From contig NZ_FNSC01000001.1 of assembly GCF_900105355.1 (NCBI RefSeq), positions 2,976,001 to 3,040,000 of the forward strand: 64,000 nt of DNA, read 5' to 3'. A program made the position numbers and the translations under genes. The DNA comes from Pseudomonas anguilliseptica (GTDB taxonomy: Bacteria > Pseudomonadota > Gammaproteobacteria > Pseudomonadales > Pseudomonadaceae). Under the pieces are notes generated by a model. That model had not been told where the DNA came from and did not search any database. It was given only the letters and a program-made list of their open reading frames with translations. Below, one piece after another: positions 17,794 through 27,074 of this stretch (the stretch's first letter is position 1; each line of letters opens with the position of its first letter).

Positions 17794-17832
17794 ACGCACG
17801 ATAGTGCCGCCTCAAGTTGAATTGAGACGGTC

Positions 17833-18054
17833 ATGGATAAGTTGGCGAAAGCGTTAGGGGAACGCATCCGAATGCAGAGGAAGACCTGCCGGATTTCCCA
17901 GGACGCATTGGCGCTGGCGTGCAGTCTCGACCGCAGTTATGTAGGTCGCATCGAGCGTGGCGAGGTCAACATCACCGTTGAGAAGCTCTACCGTATCGCA
18001 GGCGAACTCGCCTGTGACCCTTCAAGCCTTCTGCCACAGCCGTCTGAAATCTAA
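17833..18054 (+). CDS. XRE-family helix-turn-helix regulator, C-protein-like
   Basis: 73 residues, almost entirely one HTH_3 domain. ISQDALALACSLDRSYVGRIERGEVNITVEKLYRIAGEL gives helices 2 and 3 and the dimer interface. The size and sequence resemble the controller proteins of restriction-modification systems. It is divergent from the winged-helix/helicase operon, 101 bases away from that operon's preferred start, with a perfect palindrome between them. It therefore probably controls that operon and itself. Confidence 0.85.
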   Translation: MDKLAKALGERIRMQRKTCRISQDALALACSLDRSYVGRIERGEVNITVEKLYRIAGELACDPSSLLPQPSEI

Positions 18055-18071
18055 CCCGAGCACGTATACGT

Positions 18072-19110
18072 TCAGACAGCCGCACCGCTATTACCTTGCC
18101 CCAGCCCGCCTGCTGCCGTCAGCATCTTCAGAATCACCAACGCAAACGCCCGGCTCTTGGTCTCGTTATCCAGCACGGTGTCGAGCACACGCTTGGGGAA
18201 CAGGCCGTGCATCACTTGCTCGACCTAGTGGTTGCTGACCTGAGCCATGACATCTTCCTGGCGGCTGATGCGATTGGCGATGCCGGTGAAGAACTGCAGC
18301 TGATCCTCATCGCTCACTTCGGTACCGAAGATATCGTTCAGCGCCTCGATGATTTCCGATAGCCGCTTCTTCTCCGGGTCATGGGCCTTGCCGCTGGTCA
18401 GCGCGCTGGCCGGGTTGAGGCCATATTCGCCGTCCTCTTCGTGCATGCGCAGCTGATGTTCGGCGCGCTTGGTCAGGCGGTAGTGGGTTAGTTGCAGTTC
18501 GCCCACGTCCACGTCCTCCTGATCGAGGTGATCCACGCGCAGCAGGGGGTACAGGTGTTTTGCATACACGCACACCGCCGTCGAGGCTGCCGAGGTTGAA
18601 CGGAAGGAAGAAGGTCTCCTTGCCGGCCAGCTTGATGGTCATTGCCACTTCATCCTGGCTCACGGCAAAGTGCACCAGCGCGCCACGTTTGAAGGTCAGC
18701 AGCGGCTCCGACTTGCGCGTCAGCGGGTCTTTAACCGGGCGGTCGTAGCGGTACTGGCGCTTGGCGTTTTCTACGCTTTGCTTGAACTAGCTTTTCAGCG
18801 CCAGTGTGGCGGCGGTGATGCCGTTGACGAACAGCACCAGATCGAGGCGCGGGTTGTAACTCCCCCTCACGGTAATACGGCGAGTAAGACACCTCCTGCA
18901 CAACGCGCAGGCGGTTGCACTGGTAGCGCTTGAGGGGGCGAGTTCATACTGTGGTCGGGCCTGAAACTGCCGCCTCGATCTTCACTCTCGGCAGTTTGAA
19001 GCCATGGCGCAATACATCCAGGGTACCGTCCTGCTTCAGCTCGCGCACCAGTTTCTGCACCAGCATGGCGTCCGGGTTGTTGGGGTTGGCCTTGGTGCTA
19101 CTGGAGCAGG
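18072..19110 (-). pseudogene. hsdR (type I restriction endonuclease R subunit), internally deleted remnant
   Basis: Reading from about 19110 downward, the N-terminal nuclease region is recognisable in several frames: MLVQKLVRELKQDGTLDVLRHGF, YQCNRLRVV, RLDLVLFVNGITAATLALK (the PD-ExK-type core), then FKQSVENAKRQYRYDRPVKD and FFLPFNLGS. Near 18590 this jumps straight to the C-terminal helical region (YAKHLYPLLRVD ... LSEIIEALNDIFGTEVSDEDQ), so all helicase motifs are missing. A stop after AQVSNH at 18225 interrupts the tail, which continues to TGA 18072. No hsdM or hsdS is present. It is a dead locus. Confidence 0.75.
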
Positions 19111-19284
19111 TAAGACCTAGCTGGCCTGTGCTATTGAAAACAAGGCTTGTCGGCTGGGCTATACGACAACCTATCGAACAGCTACTCAAAACGCCACCGC
19201 TTCACAGGTGACCGAATAGCGCTGTGGCATGCAGTAGGCGGTCGAGCTGAGCCTTAACTTGCAAGAGTGTAACTAGGGTCGCTA

Positions 19285-20480
19285 GGGAAATCCTGAATAA
19301 GACTTCCTGATTTTGGCAAAATGCCCGGACGCCACCCGCCGAGTTTTCCGATGAAGCAAATGACCTTCGCCGATGCCGAGTACGCCGGCAAACGCAAGCA
19401 GACCCGCAAAGAGTTGTTCCTGATCGAGATGGATCGGGTGGTGCCGTGGAAGGGTTTGATCGCACTGATCGAACCGTATTACCCCAAGGGTGAAGGCGGT
19501 CGGCCGGCCTATCCGCTGATGGCGATGCTACGTGTGCACCTGATGCAGAACTGGTTCGGCTACAGCGACCCGGCGATGGAAGAAGCGCTGTACGAGACCA
19601 CTATCCTGCGGCAGTTCGCCGGGCTGAGTCTGGAACGTATCCCCGACGAAACCACCATCCTCAACTTCCGTCGTCTGCTGGAGAAACATGAGTTGGCTGC
19701 CGGCATCCTGGCCGTCATCAATGGCTATCTTGGCGACCGTGGCCTGTCGTTGCGCCAAGGCACCATCGTCGATGCCACGCTGATCAATGCGCCGAGTTCG
19801 ACCAAGAACAAGGACGGCAAACGCGACCCAGAGATGCACCAGGCCAAGAAGGGCAACCAATACTACTTCGGCATGAAGGCGCACATTGGCGTGGATGACG
19901 AGTCGGGGCTGGTACACAGCGTGGTAGGCACGGCGGCCAACGTGGCGGATGTCACTCAGGTCGACAAGTTGCTGCACGGCGAGGAAAACGTGGTGTGCGC
20001 CGATGCGGGTTATACCGGTGTCGAAAAGCGCCCCGAACATGATGGGCGCGAGGTGATCTGGCAGGTTGCTGCCCGCCGCAGCACCTATAAGAAGCTGGGT
20101 AAGAGCAGCCCGCTGTACAAAGCCAAACGCAAGATCGAGAAGGCCAAGGCCCAGGTGCGCGCCAAGGTTGAGCACCCGTTCCGGGTGATCAAGCGTCAGT
20201 TCAGTTATGTAAAGACACGCTTCCGTGGCTTGGCCAAGAACACGGCGCAACTGGTGACGCTGTTCGCGCTGTCGAACCTGTGGATGGCACGCCGACATTT
20301 ACTGACCAATGCAGGAGAGGTGCGCCTGTAATGCGGGAAATGGCTGCCGCGAGCTACTCGCGGCGGCTAAAAACACAGAAATGAATGGGCAATCTGATCG
20401 TTTTTGATCGATTTGCCGCTTTCAAAATCGGCGGGGGCTGAAGTCAGCCAGAAATACATGGCTACTTCAGACGGCTTCCC
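19285..20480 (+). mobile_element. IS5-family insertion sequence
   Basis: About 1.2 kb bounded by imperfect inverted ends: GGGAAATCCTGAATAAG at the left and the complement of CTACTTCAGACGGCTTCCC at the right. It carries one intact transposase. Flanks are CTAG/CTAA-like, close to the YTAR targets of the family but not an exact duplication, so the ends are approximate. The right end forms one arm of a perfect 10-bp palindrome (AGACGGCTTC-N5-GAAGCCGTCT, 20469-20493). The element lies beside the truncated hsdR. Confidence 0.75.
19351..20331 (+). CDS. IS5 family transposase
   Basis: 326 residues from MKQMTFADAEYAGKRKQ, the start used by close relatives. An ATG ten codons upstream (19321) has no ribosome site. 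DDE catalytic residues are visible in the usual order: D in GTIVDATLINAP, D in VCADAGYTGVEKR, and E in RAKVEHPFRVIKRQF. The YTGVEKR and Y(x)6 spacing is typical of IS5. The reading frame is intact, so the element may still be active. Confidence 0.95.
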   Translation: MKQMTFADAEYAGKRKQTRKELFLIEMDRVVPWKGLIALIEPYYPKGEGGRPAYPLMAMLRVHLMQNWFGYSDPAMEEALYETTILRQFAGLSLERIPDETTILNFRRLLEKHELAAGILAVINGYLGDRGLSLRQGTIVDATLINAPSSTKNKDGKRDPEMHQAKKGNQYYFGMKAHIGVDDESGLVHSVVGTAANVADVTQVDKLLHGEENVVCADAGYTGVEKRPEHDGREVIWQVAARRSTYKKLGKSSPLYKAKRKIEKAKAQVRAKVEHPFRVIKRQFSYVKTRFRGLAKNTAQLVTLFALSNLWMARRHLLTNAGEVRL

Positions 20481-20623
20481 TAAGAAGCCGTCTCGGATCT
20501 GCTGCGCGTCGGCCCTGCTGCGCTGCCTGCGCATTGGGCTGGTTTCAGCGCGCGAGGTACGCCAAGATCACCCGAACACAGTTGTGGGCACACTGCATTG
20601 GCATGCTCAGGTCGAGGGGGTTT

Positions 20624-21475
20624 ATGGCTAGCAAGGAATTTGTTCGGGCGTTCGCCATTCTGGGGTTGGGGCTTTTGTGCACTGCGGGTGCGCAGGCCGC
20701 CGAGGATGCGCAACTGGTTGGTTTGATCAACAGCTACCGCAGCGAAGTGCAGCGCTGTGGCGATCAGGCTTCCGCCGAGCTGCCGCCGCTGACGGCCGAT
20801 CCGCGTCTGGTGCAGCCGGTGGGGCGCTCGGGGGACTTGCAGCAGGCGATGAGTGCGGCGGGCTATCCGATGGTCAACGTGCAGGCTATCAGCCTGTCTG
20901 GCCCTCGTGATGCGGCGGCGGCGCTGAAAGTGCTGCAGGAGAGCTTCTGCAAGATCGTGCTCGATCCGCAGTTTGTCGATATCGGCGTTAATCAGCAGGG
21001 GCGTGAGTGGCGCATTCTGCTGGCCCGGCCGCTGTTGGCGGCACGCCTGGGCGACTGGCAGGCGGAAGGGCAGAAGCTACTCGAACAACTCAACAGTGCG
21101 CGCAGTACTGCACGTCAGTGCGGCAGCCAGGCCTTTGCCGCCGCCGCGCCACTGGTGTGGAATGCCACCCTGGGCAGCACCGCTGAAGCCCACAGCCGGG
21201 CCATGGCCAACGGCAACTTCTTCGATCACCAGGACCCTGACGGCCGCACCCCCGGCGACCGTGCGGAGCTGGCCGGCTACAGCGGCCAGCGCGTCGGTGA
21301 AAACATCGCCGCCGGTCTGGACACCGCGAGCAAAGTACTCGCCGGCTGGCTGGCCAGCCCCGGCCACTGCGCCAACCTGATGAACCCGCAATTCAGCGAA
21401 CTGGGCGCCGCCTACGCCAACGATCCGAAGAGCGACGCGGGGATCTACTGGACGGCGCTGTTTGGCGCGCCGTAA
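20624..21475 (+). CDS. Exported CAP/SCP-domain protein with a degenerate first repeat
   Basis: 283 residues from ATG 20624, preceded by GAGGGGG. Residues 1-25 form a signal peptide ending AGAQAAED. The C-terminal half is a CAP (cysteine-rich secretory, PR-1) domain with AHSRAMANGNFFDHQDP, GENIAAG and SPGHCANLMNP. The first half begins with a similar pattern (LINSYRSEVQRCG versus LNSARSTARQCG) but lacks the CAP signatures, so it looks like a worn duplicate. The gene is convergent with the HAD-M61 gene, seven bases away. The family's biochemical role in bacteria is poorly defined. Confidence 0.85.
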   Translation: MASKEFVRAFAILGLGLLCTAGAQAAEDAQLVGLINSYRSEVQRCGDQASAELPPLTADPRLVQPVGRSGDLQQAMSAAGYPMVNVQAISLSGPRDAAAALKVLQESFCKIVLDPQFVDIGVNQQGREWRILLARPLLAARLGDWQAEGQKLLEQLNSARSTARQCGSQAFAAAAPLVWNATLGSTAEAHSRAMANGNFFDHQDPDGRTPGDRAELAGYSGQRVGENIAAGLDTASKVLAGWLASPGHCANLMNPQFSELGAAYANDPKSDAGIYWTALFGAP

Positions 21476-21482
21476 CCCGGGC

Positions 21483-24272
21483 TCAGCGCACATTGATGCG
21501 CAGCGCCACGCCGCCGACTATCTTGCCGTTCTCCCGCTGCACCAAGTCGAGGGTAAAGCTGCTGCCGCGCCTGGCGTCTGCCGGCACCGTGACGCGAAGC
21601 CCCAGTCGTTGCGACTCCAGCGGGCGTAGAACGATTGGCAGCTGCGCCTGTTTACCCTTGGCAAATTTCAGCTCCAGTGCGTTAGGAAACGTCTCGGCGA
21701 GTCGCTCCGGGGTCTTGCTGGTCAATAGTTGATCGGTGCTTGGCATTGCCGCACAGGCGTGGCTGGCGCAATCCAGTGCGTCATCAGCCGTAGGTTTTGC
21801 TTTGGCAATTGATGTGTCTGCCAGTTCTGGCAAACGCAGGGCACTGGTCTTGAGCGTGGGCGCCAGCGCGCGTTTATCCAGCAGCAGGCTGGCTTGTAGC
21901 GTTTCCAGCCCCTTGGGGCGCAGCAGTTCGAATAGCACACTGCGTGTCTGCCGGGCGCGCAGGCTGGTGGCCATAAAGGGCAACACAATCCACAGGTTGG
22001 GGGCCAGATCGATCACGCTGAGGTTCTTCTGCGCCAGGTTGTTCTGCTGCCACACATGGCGCCCGGCTTGTGGATGATCGAAACGGCTGAACAACGCGGC
22101 CAGCAGGCAAGGGTGGCTGCCCACCGGCGGTATTGCATTGCGTGGCAGGCGCGCCTTGACGATGCGCGTCTCGCCGGGGCCCAGATCGAAATCCGCGGCT
22201 GCCGTGACTGCCGGGAGGAAATCGGCTGGATAGACGAACTGGCTACCGGCGTACTGCTTGATATTGAAACTCACCAGCAGATGCCGTGCGCTGCCCGTGG
22301 CGCTGCTGTTGCGCACGCGGGCGTGAATCCAGTTGTCCTGACCGAACTCGAGGTTCTGATGCTCCAGGCCATCGTCATCGCGGTTGCGAATCCACAGATC
22401 CGGTGAATCCCAAAAGCGTCCGCTCCAGTTGTTGGCGCCGGGATCGGCGGCATCGTCGCGCAGCCAGACATCCGGCAGTGGCGTCGGATCGGGCAGGCCG
22501 TAGACGAAGCGGTGGAAGGCATCCACGCAGGTTGGACTGCCGCCCCGGGCCAGTAGAAAGCACTCCAGCTCTTCGGTTTTGACCGGCTGCGGGTAACGCG
22601 CCAGGTAGAAGCTGCGCATCAGGTCACCCAGCGGGGCGGCACCGAGCAAGCCAGCCATGCCTTTCCAGAAACGTTCGCCAGCCCCGTAGGAGGAACCGTG
22701 GGTAACCCGTACCCACGGGTTGCGCGGGCACAACGCCAGTGCCGCTTCGGCGAAGTTGAACGTTTGCACGCCCGCCGCGCCGTTGTCGTGGTAGGTGGTC
22801 CAGGCTTCGTCGAACCAGGCGTCGGCCTGGCTGGCCGGCTTCAGCCCGCGCGCCCACCAGCTGTGAAAGGTTTCGTGGCGTAGTGGGCCGGTGCCGGTGG
22901 TAGTACCGCCGTCGTATTCCATGCCGCCCTGATGGATAAAGGCGGTAAAGCGGTTGCCGTGGATATAGCGCCCGGAGCTGTTTTCGTTGTCAGCGAGAAA
23001 GCCGGCGATGGCATTGGCCTGGTTAAGCAGATTGGCGGGGTTGCTGGTGAGCTTCCAGGTGGTGATCGCGACATTGCTGCCGGATACCGGTAGCACGGTA
23101 TTCACCGTGGTGCTCTGCAGGCTGTCGCTGGCACGCAGCTCCAGCAGTGGCGACAGGGCGCTGGAACGCGCGGGAAAGTCGATGCGCCAGTGATTGGTGC
23201 CCAGCAGGTTGAGGGTGCCATTGCTGATCGGTGTATGCGCCACGGCGGTACCTGTCAGGCGCAGTTGCAGGCTTAGTTCGAACTGATCATGAGTCAGGTT
23301 GGCCGGCACAAAGGCTTCCAGATAACGCCCCGCGCCCAGGTCGGTAAAACCGAAGTTGAATGCCAGTCGCGGCCCCGCGCTCCAGACGATCTGCGGCAGA
23401 TAGGAACCGGTCATCGAGGCCTGTGGCACACCGACCGCATAGGTCAGGCGCAGGCTGTGGCTGCTACCTGCATCCAGCACCCGGTTGAGCACGCGCAGAT
23501 TGGCATTGGCGCCACCGCCGAAGTCATGGCTGGCAACATCGGCTGGCGCAACCACCACGCCATCCAGCCACACGCCGGTGACGCTCTGGCGCAGGTCGAA
23601 GATCGGGCAGCCAGCGTGTTTGCCAAGGTGAAACGCCAGGGTGGCGTCGCCGCTGATCTGCTGGGTGGCGGCATCGAACAGCAGGCTGGCGTCGATCCGC
23701 ACGATATCCATAGGCACTGCCCACAGACCGTCGACCAATTTGGGCGGCGGTGCCAGGGCCAGGCTGCTGTTTGGCGCAGCCAGTGGCGGTAGTTTGCTTA
23801 GCAAAGCGGCCAGACCGCTGACGCATTCGCCTTCGCTGGCCACGCAGCTGCCGCTGTTGCGCTTGAGAATGGCGCGCCAGCCATAGCTGCGGGCTGCCTG
23901 CACATGGGCCAGGTTCTCGGTAATAAAGATCGCCCGTTCACTGGCCGCGCTGTGCTGCGCCTTGCTCAGCGCCAGGTCGAAGATCGCCTGTGCCGGCTTG
24001 CCGAGGTTGCCCGGCAGTTCGCTGGACAGGGTGATCAGCGCCGGCTCGATATAGCGGGCCAGATGCAGCGAGGTGAGCGTTGCCAGCACAGTGGCCACGC
24101 TGGTGCCGGCGGCCTGATTGGATAGCAGACCGAGGCGATAGCCACGTGCCTTGAGCACTTGCAGACAATCCAGGCAGTCGGCATAACGCATCCGTACGCC
24201 GCCGGGGCCGGTAAACGTCAGGGTGTCGCCCAGGTCGAAAAACACTGTGGGAGGAACAATTGAGGCAGACAT
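21483..24272 (-). CDS. HAD-like domain fused to an M61/M1-type gluzincin metallopeptidase
   Basis: 929 residues from ATG 24272, preceded by AAGGAGG at five bases. Residues 8-150 are HAD-like: motif I FFDLGDT (Asp13), LLSNQ, LGKPAQ. The usual second Asp of motif I is Gly and the motif IV acid is ENL, so phosphatase chemistry may be weak or lost. The middle is a gluzincin: GGMEY, then HETFH at 466-470 and a third ligand Glu 489 exactly 18 residues later in WFDEAWTTYH, closest to M61 glycyl aminopeptidases. The last 300 residues look beta-rich. No signal peptide. It follows the 99-residue gene by 66 bases. I do not know this exact architecture. Confidence 0.75.
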   Translation of the reverse strand: MSASIVPPTVFFDLGDTLTFTGPGGVRMRYADCLDCLQVLKARGYRLGLLSNQAAGTSVATVLATLTSLHLARYIEPALITLSSELPGNLGKPAQAIFDLALSKAQHSAASERAIFITENLAHVQAARSYGWRAILKRNSGSCVASEGECVSGLAALLSKLPPLAAPNSSLALAPPPKLVDGLWAVPMDIVRIDASLLFDAATQQISGDATLAFHLGKHAGCPIFDLRQSVTGVWLDGVVVAPADVASHDFGGGANANLRVLNRVLDAGSSHSLRLTYAVGVPQASMTGSYLPQIVWSAGPRLAFNFGFTDLGAGRYLEAFVPANLTHDQFELSLQLRLTGTAVAHTPISNGTLNLLGTNHWRIDFPARSSALSPLLELRASDSLQSTTVNTVLPVSGSNVAITTWKLTSNPANLLNQANAIAGFLADNENSSGRYIHGNRFTAFIHQGGMEYDGGTTTGTGPLRHETFHSWWARGLKPASQADAWFDEAWTTYHDNGAAGVQTFNFAEAALALCPRNPWVRVTHGSSYGAGERFWKGMAGLLGAAPLGDLMRSFYLARYPQPVKTEELECFLLARGGSPTCVDAFHRFVYGLPDPTPLPDVWLRDDAADPGANNWSGRFWDSPDLWIRNRDDDGLEHQNLEFGQDNWIHARVRNSSATGSARHLLVSFNIKQYAGSQFVYPADFLPAVTAAADFDLGPGETRIVKARLPRNAIPPVGSHPCLLAALFSRFDHPQAGRHVWQQNNLAQKNLSVIDLAPNLWIVLPFMATSLRARQTRSVLFELLRPKGLETLQASLLLDKRALAPTLKTSALRLPELADTSIAKAKPTADDALDCASHACAAMPSTDQLLTSKTPERLAETFPNALELKFAKGKQAQLPIVLRPLESQRLGLRVTVPADARRGSSFTLDLVQRENGKIVGGVALRINVR

Positions 24273-24338
24273 GGTGCCTCCTTGGCGATGCGTAAAAGGC
24301 TCTTGCCAGGGGCCGTGCCTCTGCACGGCATGCTCCGT

Positions 24339-24638
24339 TCAGGGCGCCCGGCGATAGCTGAAGCGGCAGCCCGCAGGGTCGGTAAAGGTCAGGGTGCCGT
24401 CACTGAGGCTGTAGGTGTAGGTGACGACTTCGTCATTGGCGGTAGAAATGGCCAGCTTGCCGGGGCCCTGCAGCGCCCAGGTGCCCTGGTCCCACCAGGT
24501 GAAGCTGCCGGCGGGCTCGCTGCTGCCGACATACAGTCCATTGCTCTGCAGATGCAGGTGCGCGGCATACCCGGCGGCGCATTGTTCCTGACTGTTCTTG
24601 TGCCAGTTGCCTGGCAGTTGTGCCTCATGCAAGTCCAT
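24339..24638 (-). CDS. Small beta-rich protein between two metalloprotease genes, function unknown
   Basis: 99 residues, ATG 24638 preceded by AGGAG at six bases. Alternating hydrophobic strands with turns (GLYVGSS, GSFTWWDQGTWALQG, LAISTANDEVVTYTYSLSDGTLTFTDPAGCRFSYR) suggest a small beta barrel or lipocalin-like fold. Two cysteines (near 20 and 92) could pair. No signal peptide is evident. Its place in the middle of an operon of two metalloproteases makes an inhibitor or chaperone role possible, but nothing in the sequence proves it. Confidence 0.6.
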   Translation of the reverse strand: MDLHEAQLPGNWHKNSQEQCAAGYAAHLHLQSNGLYVGSSEPAGSFTWWDQGTWALQGPGKLAISTANDEVVTYTYSLSDGTLTFTDPAGCRFSYRRAP

Positions 24639-24713
24639 TCTGATTCTCCTGCTTGTGCTGTCTAGGAGTGCGCAGGGCAGGGGCCCCGCGCATTCCGGTT
24701 TACTGCGTGTGCA

Positions 24714-26821
24714 CTATTTGGCGCTGGTCAGCCGGATTGGCTTGGCCTTGCTGGTCTTCGGCAAACTGCCGCCTGCGTCGCCGAGCAAACGTTCGAGCTT
24801 GTCATGCTCGCTGCCGCTCATCACCGTGTCGTAATCGAGCAGCGCCGTAGCCGCTTTGGCTTCTGGATTGCGCTTCATAAAACGACTGGCCAGGCGCTTG
24901 GTCTCGATGGCGGCAAAGTGCGGTTTGAGTACCGGAGAGTCCAACGCCGCCTGGATCGCCGCGATGCCGTCAGTCAGGTGATCACCACCAATGGCCAGCA
25001 CCAGATGAGCATCCGGGGTGCTGAGCACCTTGTGCGCGGCTTCCGCGTGATTGGCGTCGACGGCAGCGGTGACCATCACACTGGCGCTGTCCGCCAGATG
25101 GGCAAGCATGCCGTCGACCTCCCAATGCACCTCGACCTGCACCTGGTGGATGCCCGATACACCGAACAACGCACCTTCGGCGCCGCGCATCAGGGTCATC
25201 GACTCTTCGATCTGCTCGCCGGGTTCAAGCACCTTGAACGGCGAGTCTTCGATGCAGTGGATGATGGTACGGAAGGTCCGCACGTTGCCCGATGGGTCGG
25301 TCACGCTGCCGCTGACGCTCTCGCTTTTCAGGCTCAGGCTTGCTGGCACCAGCAGCGGTTGATCGCCATGGTTGCGCAGGGTGACGCCGATGCGCACCGG
25401 TGCTCCTAACGGCAGTTCGCCGAGCAGCGGAGTGATCTTCAGATCCAGACCCAGCACGTCGGCTTCCAGATCCGTCGGCGAGATGCTCGGGGTAGCGGTG
25501 GAGGCACCGCCGAAAGCGACCGAACCTGGACGCACGAAGGGGTCAGGGTAGTGACGCAGCTGCTTGAGGTTATCCGGGTGGAAGGACCACTGGATATTGC
25601 TCGGGAACGGCGTGGCAGGCGTACCGGAAGCCGCGATCACATCGCTGGTGCACATAAAGCCGAAGTCCGCCGAGTTGTGGTACAGGCCCATGGCATGTCC
25701 CAGCTCATGGACCGCCGTGCGGAAGTAGGGCGCCGCCGCCGTACCAAAGCGCTGACCGCTAACCGTGCCCCAGCCGGCGGAAATGGTCCAGTGCGAGGCA
25801 ATCCCCACCCCCTCGCGTGGCACGTTGTTGGAGTCGGTGCCGCCGTTGTCGTACATGATTCCGCGAGGCGTGGAGTCGATGTTCTTCACCGCCAGCACGT
25901 GATAGCGCCACTCGCTGTCGAGGTTGATCACCGCGCGCCGCGCCAGCATGGCCGCGTGCATTTCCGCATTGGACCAGGAGTTGCCGCTGGGTTCGGCGAC
26001 ATTGGTGTCGCTGAGGTGCACCGTGGTTTGCCAGCCCACCGCGTCCATCAGGCTGGTCCAGGTATGGCCGATGCCGCTGTTGGTGGGCCGCTCGGAACCG
26101 TTGACGGTGTCGATCTCCACCGTGCAGCGACGCAGGTAGGTGGATAGCCAGCCCATGGTCAGACGACCGACCACCACATTGGCGGCGTTTTTCACATCGC
26201 CCTCGGCATAGTCCGACGGTGACGGAAAGCCCGCTGGCCCGGTCATGCGCACCATCTGCGCAGTCAGCGTGCTTTCCAGCACCCAGCTATTGGGCGCGGT
26301 GAAGCGATACAGCTGGAAGCCCAGGCTGAAGCTGTTACCCAGATAGAAATACTCCGGCAAGGTCGTCACTCGCACGTAATAGCGGTAGCGCGAGCGCGGC
26401 AGAATCGGGATGCCCGACGCCGGGTTTGGCCCCGCCAGCAGAATGGGCCTTGGCGTCAGGCTGACATTGGGCTTGAGGGTGTTTTGCAGCGGGATGGGCG
26501 AGGTGATGGGCAGTGGCAGGAAGATCACCGGGCGCTGATACAGATCGCCACTGGCCGTGCGGCCCTCGCTGTGCGACTCGACCCGTAGTGTGCCGTCATA
26601 CGATACCAGCCGCGCACCACTGGGCTTGTAGTTGAGCAGCCAGCCCGCAGGCTGCGCAACTGCGGGAAGACAATCTGTCCGGGCTGCAGCTGCAGGTTGG
26701 GGTTGATCGCCAGATTGGCGTTATTGATGTTGGCGTTGCTAAGGCCGGGGCCATCTTCTGCGCTGGGCGGAAGCAGGTCGGGCATAGGTGGGATTTTCGA
26801 ACTTTCAGGCAGATGCGACAT
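24714..26821 (-). pseudogene. Metzincin (matrixin-like) metalloprotease, frameshifted near its N-terminus
   Basis: ATG 26821 follows AGGAGTG. The first about 60 residues (no signal peptide, Pro/Asn-rich) run into the wrong frame. Adding one G at the GGG tract (plus-strand 26644-26646) rejoins GWLLNYKPSGARLVSYDG and the rest, which stays open to 24714. A downstream GTG at 26528 could still start a 604-residue product. The catalytic zinc motif HELGHAMGLYH (codons 25709 downward) and a following Met-turn (GFMC) define a metzincin. The C-terminal third carries Ig-like beta segments (LPLGAPVRIGVTLRNHGDQP). First gene of a three-gene operon, 75 bases before the 99-residue gene. Confidence 0.7.
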
Positions 26822-27074
26822 TGCTGAACACTCCTATTCAACAAGGGGCGCACCCTGCCCGTAAAACTTCTCACTGCGCGAGCTACTGCACTGCTGTGGC
26901 ACGTCACCCTTGGATTGATATCCATGTGGTTGAGCTCATGCACACAGCGCGAAGCACATGAGGGAAATCAGTATGGGACGGCGTTTTTCAATCTGAGGTG
27001 CCGTCCATCCGGCAAGCTGTGCGGCAAGACGAACGGATGCTGGCGTTTGGCTATGGCGCGTGCCTGTCGGCCGT

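Noticed and set aside
17732..17815. N-terminal extension of the winged-helix protein to 17815
   Set aside because: It would run through the palindromic operator and the -10 and -35 boxes.
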